A stretch of DNA of 64,000 nucleotides. It comes from Nostoc sp. ATCC 53789. Lineage in GTDB: Bacteria > Cyanobacteriota > Cyanobacteriia > Cyanobacteriales > Nostocaceae. A program made the position numbers and the translations under genes. Positions 52,206 through 60,659 of this stretch are shown here, piece by piece; position 1 is the stretch's first letter, and every line of letters starts with the position of its first letter. The notes beneath the pieces are model-generated. The model worked only from the letters and a program-made list of their open reading frames with translations, had not been told where the DNA came from and did no database searches. The stretch lies in the NCBI RefSeq assembly GCF_009873495.1, contig NZ_CP046703.1, positions 4,134,501-4,198,500 of the forward strand. The letters are read 5' to 3'.

Positions 52206-54053
52206 ATGATTAAGACAAGTTACGAATTTGACCAGTCTATTCTTCCCGCAGGATCTTCACTAAAGACTAATATTCTGCTACGTTTTCGTCCTGACATAGC
52301 TGAATCTCCCCGACGGAACCTTAACCTTTCTCTTGTAATTGACCGTTCCGGCTCTATGGCAGGTGCTGCCTTACATCATGCACTCAAAGCTGCTGAGTCT
52401 GTGGTTGATCAACTTGAGCCAGATGACATTCTCTCAGTAGTTGTTTACGACGATGAAGTAGACAGCGTTGTACCACCCCAAGCTGTAACTAACAAAGCCA
52501 CACTGAAAGATTCTATCCGCAAAGTGAGAGCAGGCGGTATTACCAACTTATCGGGGGGATGGCTCAAAGGCTGTGAACACGTCAAAACGCGACTCGATCC
52601 GCAAAAAATCAACCGTGTTCTCTTACTTACCGATGGTCACGCCAATATGGGCATTCAAGACCCCAAGGTACTAACGGCAACATCAGGGCAAAAAGCTGAG
52701 GAAGGTATCACCACAACTACATTAGGTTTTGCTCAGGGTTTTAATGAAGACCTGCTGATTGGTATGGCAAGGGCTGCCAGGGGAAACTTCTATTTCATTC
52801 AAAGCATTGATGAAGCAAGTGAAGTGTTTAGTATTGAGCTAGACAGTCTCAGAGCAGTAGTAGGACAAAACCTCACAGTGAAACTTGAGTTGGCTGAAGG
52901 TGTCAGTCTTGTTGATACTTTAAGTCTTGCAAAAGTTAGCCAGAATGATGCTGGTCAAGCTGTTATCAGCTTGGGAGAGCTTTACGAAGGTGAAGACAAA
53001 CTTCTCGGCTTAAGTTTGCTGATATCAAGTGCTCAAGTTGGTGAGTTACCTGTGATGAAACTGCATTACAGCGCTGACGTTATCCAAAATGACCTCATTC
53101 AAAACGTTTCAGGCACAGCAGATATCATCGCCAAAGTTGGCACTGTTGAGGAAGCAGCTTTTGCCTCTACAAGCCATATCACTCTTGAACTGAGCCGCCT
53201 CACCATCGCTAAGGCTAAAGAGACTGCCCTTGATTTAGCTGAAAATGGCAGACACCAGGAAGCGGAAGAAACCCTGCGTACTCTGGTGAAAGATTTGCGG
53301 GATAAAGGGTTAAACGAGAATTTTGAAATTGCTGAAGAGATCGATCAACTTGAGTATTTCGCAAGTCGAATCGCCCAAAAAGCTCTAGGTAATGCTGGAC
53401 GTAAAGAATTGCGAGATCAGTCTTACCAGACAATGAACCGTAATCGCAACGATCTGGTGGGGCGCGGTGTTACTGCTGGTGATGAAGTGTACGCAATGCC
53501 GGTTGTCAATGAAGTTGGCTCAGGTGTTGAATTGTATTGCCTTCGTGAAGGAGGTAAACTACGGGTCAAAGTCATATCTGAAGGCTATGATTCAGCCAAG
53601 AATGTCCAGTTTCCCCGGAGTATTCGGGCTGAGGGAGCAAGGTACGTTGTTGAAGGGCTGGAACTTTCAAGTGAAAACACTTTCTACCGTGTACGTGGCA
53701 ATATCACTCGTTTTGCTCAACCCGGTGAAGCAGATATCTTCGTTGCCCCTAGACAATCGAATATAGCTTATACAGGCAAAGCCTCTAAAGGCCCTGCCAG
53801 TTCTGCCGATCTTCCCACAACTGATGTTGTAAAAGACGGCATTCTGGTTCAGTGTGTCAAAGATGGCAGCAAGCTACGCGCTAGAGTGGTTTCCGACGGT
53901 TATGAACCAGATTGGAATATGCGTTTTCCGCGATCGGTTCGTGAGGAAGGGATGCTTTATGTTGTTGATGAAGTCAAAACAGCACCTGATGGAAAGTCTT
54001 ATATTGCGTGTGGTGAAATTAAGCGATTTGTCCAACCCACTACTACCAATTAA
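52206..54053 (+). CDS. VWA-domain protein with duplicated C-terminal module
   Basis: A 615-residue protein. The von Willebrand factor A domain (about 40-215) has a full MIDAS: DRSGS (46-50), a Thr in GGITNLSGG and Asp in LLTDGHANMG. A beta-rich middle part and a helical segment (325-400) follow. The end holds two copies of a roughly 65-residue module (441-504 and 546-608), each with FPRSxRxEG and YVVxxxxxxxxxxxYxxxGxI. VWA proteins bind partners through a metal ion. No signal peptide or membrane helix is seen. Partner and role are unknown. Confidence 0.85.
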   Translation: MIKTSYEFDQSILPAGSSLKTNILLRFRPDIAESPRRNLNLSLVIDRSGSMAGAALHHALKAAESVVDQLEPDDILSVVVYDDEVDSVVPPQAVTNKATLKDSIRKVRAGGITNLSGGWLKGCEHVKTRLDPQKINRVLLLTDGHANMGIQDPKVLTATSGQKAEEGITTTTLGFAQGFNEDLLIGMARAARGNFYFIQSIDEASEVFSIELDSLRAVVGQNLTVKLELAEGVSLVDTLSLAKVSQNDAGQAVISLGELYEGEDKLLGLSLLISSAQVGELPVMKLHYSADVIQNDLIQNVSGTADIIAKVGTVEEAAFASTSHITLELSRLTIAKAKETALDLAENGRHQEAEETLRTLVKDLRDKGLNENFEIAEEIDQLEYFASRIAQKALGNAGRKELRDQSYQTMNRNRNDLVGRGVTAGDEVYAMPVVNEVGSGVELYCLREGGKLRVKVISEGYDSAKNVQFPRSIRAEGARYVVEGLELSSENTFYRVRGNITRFAQPGEADIFVAPRQSNIAYTGKASKGPASSADLPTTDVVKDGILVQCVKDGSKLRARVVSDGYEPDWNMRFPRSVREEGMLYVVDEVKTAPDGKSYIACGEIKRFVQPTTTN

Positions 54054-54071
54054 TTCATAAAATCTCTGCGA

Positions 54072-54124
54072 TCTCTGTGCCTCTGCGGTTCAATAAATTG
54101 CTTTTAAACCGCAGAGGCGCAGAG
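54072..54124. repeat. Long hairpin repeat, second copy
   Basis: TCTCTGTGCCTCTGCGGTT and AACCGCAGAGGCGCAGAG pair over 18 bp with one mismatch. Arms and loop match the copy at 15230-15283. It stands between the convergent VWA and DUF6745 genes. Confidence 0.7.
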
Positions 54125-54153
54125 TACACAGAGAAAAGAGGAATTAGAGCTAA

Positions 54154-54852
54154 CTACGCCTCGATCGCAGGGTGATAATCATCTGGGTTATTAAAGCCCG
54201 CAATCCAAGCAGCTGCTTGATGGCAATTCCGCATATAAGGGGGAACGCGCAAGATATGAATATGTCCTGTGGATGGACAAGTGACTTTTAAGACCATAAG
54301 CGGCTCGTCATCTTCAAAAGGGATGTAGACTAGTTGACGTTCTCCACCAGCATCACGATCGCGATCGCGGATCAATCCTCCCACTTGCTGCAAAAATGTC
54401 TCGTATCCCAGACGCTCAATCAGCACACGGCGCAACTCAACGTTCTCTATATTGAGGATATCTTGCCCCGTTAGAGACTGGGATTCAAAGGCAATCTTAT
54501 CTGTCACTTCCACGCCTCGCCAGCGCCAGATAAAACCATGTCCCGCAGATACACTAGTAATCCCACTTCCGGCTAACTCGATCCAATAAGTAACGTGGAG
54601 TCCTGTGGGAAGGGCTGTAAGGTTTACACAGTCGCTGATATCAAGACTTTCACAGGTGAGATTTTCCGGTAGATTGTAAAGATCCAACGCCCCGCTTAAA
54701 TCCAGATGGCCTAAAACACGCATCCCATCCCAGGCGCGATGCTCAAGGATAAGTTTTCGAGCATATTCAGCCGATACAGGCTCGTGGCTTTGGTTTGGGC
54801 GCTGCTTAATTGGTTTATTCGGCACGCGTCCATTAGACATGATCTTGAGCAT
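54154..54852 (-). CDS. DUF6745-like protein, third gene of the eCIS-cargo-like operon
   Basis: A 232-residue protein. The N-terminal half has short leucine-rich-like beta turns (LDISDCVNLTALPTGLHV); the C-terminal half has the DUF6745-like pattern RQLVYIPFEDDEPLMVLKV followed by LRVPPYMRNCHQAAAWIAGF. Function unknown. Its ATG overlaps the stop of the preceding gene (TAATG), so translation is coupled. It is the last gene of a three-gene unit led by a DUF4157 protein. Confidence 0.7.
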   Translation of the reverse strand: MLKIMSNGRVPNKPIKQRPNQSHEPVSAEYARKLILEHRAWDGMRVLGHLDLSGALDLYNLPENLTCESLDISDCVNLTALPTGLHVTYWIELAGSGITSVSAGHGFIWRWRGVEVTDKIAFESQSLTGQDILNIENVELRRVLIERLGYETFLQQVGGLIRDRDRDAGGERQLVYIPFEDDEPLMVLKVTCPSTGHIHILRVPPYMRNCHQAAAWIAGFNNPDDYHPAIEA

Positions 54853-55184
54853 TAGTCTACTACCTCCACATAGGCATCAGGGCGATATTCGCGTTGTCTC
54901 CAAACGCGGTAAAACCCTTGCGGTAATTCAATCGCCCGATGTTCTTCATGAACTAAAGTGGCACTTGGTTCTTTAACCTCTAGAAAAAGTTCATTACCAT
55001 GTACCCACAACTGAACAGCATGGGATTGTTGAATGCGATGGCTATGTCCTGTAATTTCACCATGAGCGAGAGTAGCACCTATACGCTTCTGAGCGCCGAC
55101 AGGTAAGCTAGCAATGTGTCTAATTAAAACGTCGCCATGTCTGTAGAGAATACTAGCTTGGGAGTTATTGCTGTTGTTAAACAT
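54852..55184 (-). CDS. Small conserved-looking protein, second gene of the eCIS-cargo-like operon
   Basis: A 110-residue beta-rich protein with a histidine-rich middle (YRHGDVLIRHI, LAHGEITGHSHRIQ, TLVHEEHRAIELP). It looks like a small cupin-like or double-psi fold, but no family is named with confidence. It stands 24 bp after the DUF4157 gene and overlaps the next gene by 1 bp. The fixed pairing with a DUF6745-type protein suggests a two-component unit. Confidence 0.65.
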   Translation of the reverse strand: MFNNSNNSQASILYRHGDVLIRHIASLPVGAQKRIGATLAHGEITGHSHRIQQSHAVQLWVHGNELFLEVKEPSATLVHEEHRAIELPQGFYRVWRQREYRPDAYVEVVD

Positions 55185-55208
55185 CTTTTTTATTACTAAA
55201 TCCTATAG

Positions 55209-56627
55209 TCAGATTAGATCCTTTTGTAGCGTTTTCGGCTCTATCTGTTTAGTTTGAACTTCTATCTGTGCATTTGATTCATCTCCATTTTGAGAAACTT
55301 TTTCTGTGCCGCATTGTACCGGGGTTACTCCTGTACCTTGAGTCAGCCCGTGCTTAGTTGTGGTGTCGTAAGTATTGTTATCAGTATTAGCTTTAGTATA
55401 AGTATCGTTAAAAATTGTGTCAGCTGCTGAGGTTGTTTTGCCAAGCAGCTTTTTGTGTAAATCTTTAAAAGCCTTCTCGTCAATACTAATGTGCCCATTT
55501 TCGTGCTGATCCAGAGCGCTATAAAACCTTGCCCATTCTGTTTTAACGGGTTCGCATTGTTTGTCAAGTTCAGTCCAGACGGGCATTGCCTTAGTTTCTG
55601 TGACTAGAACGTCTGCTTCATAGATAATTTCAGCAGACCGATCGTCAGCTTGGTAAGTTTTGACACTTTTCTCTGGGGCACAAGTAACACTGCCCGCTTC
55701 GCCCTTTCCTTGTGATGTTAAGTTTGTAATTGCTTCGGTGATGTTTTTCCCAGAAGCGGTAATTGTAGTATTCTTGTGGTCAATTTTGGTTGTACCTGTT
55801 TTGGGCGGCATACCATTAGATGCCTGGTCAAGAGGGACTGGTGCTGTGGATGTATCGCTTTGTTTTTGTACCTTGCCTGTTTGCTGTACTACATGGGTTA
55901 ACTCATGGGCTGTCAACTCGTTATTACCAGGCGATTTCCCTGCACCAAAGTAAACATCACTACCATGAGTAAATGCCTGCGCTCCCAACGACTGACTCAT
56001 CTGCATAGCATTAGAGTCAGTATGTACTCGCACATTGTTAAAGTTACTACCAAAGCGTGGTTCCATAAACTCTTGCACTTCGGCAGATAACGGGCTTCCC
56101 CCACCCTTACTACTATTTAACTGACTCTCAATGTTATTCTCACTCTGGACGCTGCCATCAGTCGCCCGTTGTAGTGATAGCTTAGTTTGTACTTCCTCTT
56201 GTTGCTCACAAGCTGCACATTTTCGTTGCATGATATCTTGTGAACCCATCTCACCCAAATTTATCTTTGGCTCAGGCTTAGTCATCCACATGATTTTGTT
56301 AGCAACCGAGTCGGCTTCCTGCTCATACTGGTCTCCTGGCTGGCTAACTGTAAGTTGCGGCTGTGGACGACGCAAAGAGATGCGACTAATGTCGTGAACA
56401 AGAGGCTTTTCTTTGATAGATTCTGGTTCTAATGATTGTTCTTCAGCAGACTGAGCTTCTTGAAGGTCGCCCGCTACCTCAGTGACTGTTTCGAGTGGAG
56501 TATTATTTGTTGGTAAACCAAAACCGCGTGTCGCATTTGCCAATGTGGGAATAGTTGATGAGACAAGCGATGGATTTGTAAAATTTGATCTACCTGCGTT
56601 GTGTCGCCGAAAAGTGCGATCGCTCAT
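55209..56627 (-). CDS. eCIS-associated DUF4157 protein with a second DUF922-like metalloprotease domain
   Basis: A 472-residue protein. After a disordered N-terminus and CAAC/QEEEV-type segment (137-147), the DUF4157 eCIS core domain spans about 178-250: FMEPRFGSNFNNVRVHTDS and the zinc motif HELTH (241-245). A DUF922-like domain follows (about 285-435) with its own HENGH (375-379) and KHGLTQG. DUF4157 proteins are associated with extracellular contractile injection systems and tailocins, and are often cargo or cargo-processing factors. Two HExxH motifs in one chain are notable. No sheath, tube or baseplate genes are in the window. Confidence 0.85.
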   Translation of the reverse strand: MSDRTFRRHNAGRSNFTNPSLVSSTIPTLANATRGFGLPTNNTPLETVTEVAGDLQEAQSAEEQSLEPESIKEKPLVHDISRISLRRPQPQLTVSQPGDQYEQEADSVANKIMWMTKPEPKINLGEMGSQDIMQRKCAACEQQEEVQTKLSLQRATDGSVQSENNIESQLNSSKGGGSPLSAEVQEFMEPRFGSNFNNVRVHTDSNAMQMSQSLGAQAFTHGSDVYFGAGKSPGNNELTAHELTHVVQQTGKVQKQSDTSTAPVPLDQASNGMPPKTGTTKIDHKNTTITASGKNITEAITNLTSQGKGEAGSVTCAPEKSVKTYQADDRSAEIIYEADVLVTETKAMPVWTELDKQCEPVKTEWARFYSALDQHENGHISIDEKAFKDLHKKLLGKTTSAADTIFNDTYTKANTDNNTYDTTTKHGLTQGTGVTPVQCGTEKVSQNGDESNAQIEVQTKQIEPKTLQKDLI

Positions 56628-57423
56628 CTCTCACTTCCTACATTAATTTAGCAAATCCTTTATCTTTGGTATTTAGGCATCTTTTACCAAATTTTATAAT
56701 TATATCTACATAACATTGATCTAGACTCAAGTCTAATTTTGAAATCCAACATTTAGCCACCCAAGTTCCTTTATAGCGATATCCAGCAATTACCCTTGTA
56801 CGTATTTATTAACCCGACGCTTCAGGACAAAAGACCCCCCAGCACATTCTTAAAGTACTCAAAACAATTTTAGTCAGACCTCTGCCCGACATAGTACGCT
56901 CACGCTCTCGTAAAAAGTGCAGTAACTGGCCATCGCTACTGTCGTGACTGCGCTTAATCGAAAGCACTTCCAAATTAGGTTGCTCCATTTTCTTTATTTT
57001 TCTCCCCATTTTACTTAACCGAGTAGTATTGGTATATTCACGGTTTTTTGAGTCACTATAAATTATGATTTCACGAGAGAAAATACTTAGAAATAACCAA
57101 CATTATACAGATGACATATTGTCATAGTCTTTGAAAAGATAGGTAGATTTTACGCAAAGTTAGCCAACTTATTTATAAAAATATATAGGTAATTAATTAT
57201 TAAAAGTTTGATAAAACTTACACAAAAATAGAGACATTTGTATAGTGATAGACATAAGCTCATACTATGGAGCAAAAGTTTATACAAATTCCATAAGATA
57301 TTTTGTATGCCTACTTTGTATCACAAATGTCTATTAATGCCATATACAAAGTAGACATATAATTCCTGTCGTGAATACATTTATGGATTGATATAAACAT
57401 TTCTCTAAAATACAATTTTATTC
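56628..57423. other. Intergenic region with structured leader before the PEP-CTERM gene
   Basis: CTACTTTGTAT (57311-57321) and ATACAAAGTAG (57344-57354) form a perfect 11-bp stem. Its loop contains ACAAATGTCT (57323-57332), which is the exact reverse complement of AGACATTTGT at 57232-57241, so two alternative structures are possible 70-190 bp before the PEP-CTERM gene. A doubtful 66-codon frame on the minus strand (56809-57009) is the only ORF. Confidence 0.5.
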
Positions 57424-58062
57424 TTGAAATTTCAGGCAGCATCAAAAGTGAAAAGCAAATTTCTCCATTTATCAGCTTCAGTTTTACTAGCTACCGGAAT
57501 CAGTGGTACATTCGTCGCTGCACCAGCACAGGCAGCTGTATGCAGTACCAGCAACATCTCTCTTGGAGGAGTAAATGCCACAGCTTGTGCAGGCGCGTTT
57601 TCTGGTAATGATACAGGTGCAGGTAATCCTTTAGAAACTCTCTTGGATGGTGGACTATTTGCCAGTTCTGTGGGTAATGCTGATTGGACACTACTTGCTA
57701 AATCTGATCAAGCAAACTCTCTGTTTACAGCAGCTAACGGTACTAATATTGGCAGTTGGAGTCTTTCTCAGCCCTTAACTAGTAACACCTTTGTAGTAAG
57801 TCTGAAGAGCAGCACTAATTACAGTGCCTATCTATTCAAAGATTATGATTGGTCTCATGGTTTGGCAGGAGTTTTCAATACCATTGGTGTTGATTTAAAT
57901 GGTAGTGGAAATGCAGGAAAAGCTCTATCTCATGCTTCATTATTCGTTTCTAATATCAGTAGTAATCCAGCTCCTCAAGCAGTTCCAGAACCAGCTACTT
58001 TACTTGGTTTAGGTCTAGCTGCTAGTGGCATGGTAATTTCTCGTCGTCGGAAATCACTATAA
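57424..58062 (+). CDS. PEP-CTERM sorting-domain protein
   Basis: A 212-residue exported protein. A signal peptide (LHLSASVLLATGISGTFVAA then APAQA) is followed by a Ser/Asn/Thr-rich domain and the C-terminal sorting signal VPEPATLLGLGLAASGMV with a final RRRKSL. Such proteins are processed by an exosortase and end up in the envelope or matrix. The start is a TTG at 57424 (or a GTG nine codons later); no ATG is available and no ribosome site is clear. A terminator follows. Confidence 0.85.
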   Translation: MKFQAASKVKSKFLHLSASVLLATGISGTFVAAPAQAAVCSTSNISLGGVNATACAGAFSGNDTGAGNPLETLLDGGLFASSVGNADWTLLAKSDQANSLFTAANGTNIGSWSLSQPLTSNTFVVSLKSSTNYSAYLFKDYDWSHGLAGVFNTIGVDLNGSGNAGKALSHASLFVSNISSNPAPQAVPEPATLLGLGLAASGMVISRRRKSL

Positions 58063-58100
58063 TAAGCAGTCAGTAATTTTAAATTGGCGCAGAGTATAAG

Positions 58101-58137
58101 AAACCCGGTTTTTCAAAAAACTGGGTTTTTTAATTTT
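58101..58137 (+). terminator. Intrinsic terminator of the PEP-CTERM gene
   Basis: AAACCCGGTTTTT pairs with AAAACTGGGTTT around a 3-nt loop, followed by TTTTTAATTTTT, 38 bp after the stop codon. Confidence 0.75.
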
Positions 58138-58506
58138 TCGTTGCGTATAACAATGTCATATACAAAAAAGTAACAAATTATCAAACATAAGCAGGATAAT
58201 AGTTTCCAACCTTAATTCTCGGATGTACAGCCAGCTATCTCGGCTCAATGCCAATTATAGTTGCAGATAATCGTCTTGAAAAGTTCAGGAAAGGCGGAAA
58301 CGACGCGATATACTTTTCGGTGCGGTGTTCTTGTTGCTGGCAGCAATTGCAAAAGGTTTAGCCAATGCTGCCCCCCACTTGGGCGCGACATTAACTTTTT
58401 GGAGCAGGCGATCGCGGTATTGAGATGACTTGAGAGTAATTTGAGGTTCTGATTACACGTAATAGCCCAATCGTGTACTTAACTAATCCGTTCAGTTTAG
58501 ATATTT

Positions 58507-58740
58507 TTGGGGTTCAGGCGGGATACGGCACGCCTTGACAATCGTTGTACGGAGTATCCCGAAAATAGCGATGACCTCCGGTCGGTCGGAGACCATCGCT
58601 CGAAGGGGTGGTTTCACCTGAAATTGGGTGGAGAGGCAGACTCGAAAATCGAGAGAGTATTCTTGTGTGACTCCCCCATTGATGCGCTGACAATGGCAGA
58701 TATTAATATTCAGGGACACTTGGGGCAACTACCAGATTGA
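58507..58740 (+). pseudogene. Relict of a TOPRIM-domain (DUF3991-type) protein
   Basis: The last 50 codons read GWFHLKLGGEADSKIERVFL, then CDSPIDALTMADINIQG, which matches the TOPRIM part of DUF3991 primase-like proteins of plasmids and integrative elements (the usual form is ESPIDALS). The N-terminal part is lost or scrambled, and no start or ribosome site fits. It looks like the remnant of a mobile element. Confidence 0.45.
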
Positions 58741-58769
58741 ATATATATGAAAGTAAAGTTATGGCACTT

Positions 58770-58913
58770 CTAGCCATTGATAAATAAGTTGTTCATTTGT
58801 TGCTGTTCTTCCTTTAGCTTGGCTAAAAACTTGTCTTGCCCTATGTCGGCGCTGATCAAAATTTCGACCAAATCGCTTACTAACATTGGAGCTAACCAGG
58901 AAGGGATGGTCAA
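58770..58913 (-). CDS. Possible small protein or gene remnant
   Basis: A 47-residue frame starting at TTG (58913): TIPSWLAPMLVSDLVEILIS, then ADIGQDKFLAKLKEEQQQMN. The composition is that of a real amphipathic helical protein, unlike the surrounding decayed DNA. A stop lies 19 codons upstream of the window of good sequence, and no ribosome site is seen, so it may be the C-terminal remnant of a larger protein next to the TOPRIM relict. Confidence 0.3.
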   Translation of the reverse strand: MTIPSWLAPMLVSDLVEILISADIGQDKFLAKLKEEQQQMNNLFING

Positions 58914-59190
58914 GCAAGGACTATATAAACCCTCTTATATAAAGAGATCCTCTTGTATAGAGGGTTCAGCCCTGTTTTGTATATTCCTAACATCATGGTA
59001 CTTGAATTTTTATTACTAACTGTGATTTGATAGTTTTTCTGTGCTAGAAGTTCGTTGTAATAAGACTCCAATTTGATTTCTGAAAACATACTGAGACTGA
59101 AAAGCCCGTTTTATCAGGGTTTTATCTGAAATCTTGTTCATAAATCAGATATGAGTCCTAAATAAATGTTGTCTATGGCAATACAAAGCT

Positions 59191-59889
59191 ATGAATACTA
59201 TTTATGAAGATGGTACATACCTTCAAAATCACCCAACCTGGCATGAAGAAGATTCGCCGTGGAAAGCCAAGCAGATAGCCAAGATAATTAAGAGAAATAA
59301 TCTGAATCCATTAACAATATGTGAAATTGGATGTGGTGCTGGTGAAATATTGAATTCTCTGCAAACTGAATTTAGTGATAAAACAAGCTTTTATGGATAT
59401 GAAATATCCCCTAATGCATTTGAAATATGTAATAGTAAAAGCAATAAAAAACTTCATTTTTTTTTGAAGGATTTGCTGAATGAAAAAGAAGCAATATTTG
59501 ATTTGGTGATGGCAATTGATGTATTTGAACACGTAGAGGAATATTTTGGTTTCTTACGGAAACTAAAAGAGAAGGGAAAATACAAATTATTCCATATTCC
59601 TCTAGATTTGTCAGTGCAAACTGTTTTACGCAGTTCTCCTATATTGAAAGATAGGCTTTTGTATGGGCATATCCATTATTTTACTAAGGAAACTGCACTA
59701 GCAACCCTAAAAGATACAGGGTACGAAGTATTGGATTATTTCTATACGTGTCCTTGCTTGGAACTTCAGAATCGTGGTGGATGGAAAAGCAGTTTACTAA
59801 ACGTACCAAGAAAATTGTTGTTTTCCATTAATCAGGATTTAGCTGTAAGGATTCTTGGAAGATTCTCGCTATTGGTTTTAGCAAAGTAA
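59191..59889 (+). CDS. Class I SAM-dependent methyltransferase
   Basis: A 232-residue protein with motif I ICEIGCGAGEIL (about 43-54), the strand-2 motif FYGYEISPNAF and DLVMAIDVFEHVEEYFGFL. Such methyltransferases often lie in polysaccharide clusters, and a GT4/GT26 pair is 770 bp downstream. Very AT-rich codon use suggests an accessory or transferred gene. Substrate unknown. Confidence 0.85.
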   Translation: MNTIYEDGTYLQNHPTWHEEDSPWKAKQIAKIIKRNNLNPLTICEIGCGAGEILNSLQTEFSDKTSFYGYEISPNAFEICNSKSNKKLHFFLKDLLNEKEAIFDLVMAIDVFEHVEEYFGFLRKLKEKGKYKLFHIPLDLSVQTVLRSSPILKDRLLYGHIHYFTKETALATLKDTGYEVLDYFYTCPCLELQNRGGWKSSLLNVPRKLLFSINQDLAVRILGRFSLLVLAK

Positions 59890-60659
59890 TCGAATCGCCT
59901 CGCAGCTTGTCGGAGAACCCACATAACCCGACATTAATCTAGGCGAAATACGATTAAATATCTAATATATGAAGCTTGAGTATTACAAACAGTACTTACA
60001 TGGGATAAATCTAGCAAGCGTGTCATGAGGGCAAGTAGTACAAAATCTGAGTTTGTAATATGAAAGGATATGGCTAAAAACCTTCTTATCTTTTCGTTTC
60101 CCCCCTTGTGGCAACTTTGGGCAGATGAGCGCGAACTATGTCTAGACAATTCAATAGACACTGATAACTTAAAAGCATATACAGCAATACTTTCAGTCTA
60201 TTTTGCCCCTTATGATATGCTCGCTAGATTTACCCAATTAGTTTCATTTAAGCTTTTGTTTACGTATAAAAAAGGATGCATTTATAGAAATAGAAGCCGA
60301 AATTTGGCTCCAATTGTGAGATTCAGGTTTAGCTCCCGGAGTCTCCTTCTTGTTGCCAGGCATTAAATATACAAAAACAGCATGTTTTATCAACTTTAAT
60401 ATCGCAGGGAAATCGAAACGGAAATATTTAGGAGTTACGCCCTAAGGAGGATGATTTATCCTCACAAATTTAGATTCTTTAGAATATCCATAGTCAGATT
60501 TTTGTCACAGCTTTGTAATACCTCTGTCAATATGATATCTTATCCTAAAACTTGAGTTAAAAAAAAATAGGATTACTCTCTACTATACTAAACCCACAAA
60601 CCAGGGCGTTAGTTTGAGACTTTAATTATTCTTTAAAAAGAACGCAGAGGTTAACGCTT
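59890..60659. other. Intergenic region, no convincing gene
   Basis: 770 bp. A 98-codon plus-strand frame at 60070-60366 (MAKNLLIFSFPPLWQLWADE onwards) has an AAGGA just before its ATG but no known relatives; it may be a remnant. At 60451-60467 GAGGAT-GATTT-ATCCTC is a small hairpin next to AAGGAGG. The GT4 promoter should lie near the right end. Confidence 0.4.

Noticed and set aside
56809..57009. 66-codon minus-strand frame (KIKKMEQPNLEVLSIKRSHD)
   Set aside because: The middle looks partly protein-like, but start context is poor and nothing is recognised; kept out of the gene list as undecided.
60070..60366. 98-codon plus-strand frame with AAGGA before its ATG
   Set aside because: No family recognised, odd composition toward the end, and an overlapping frame on the other strand; at best a remnant.
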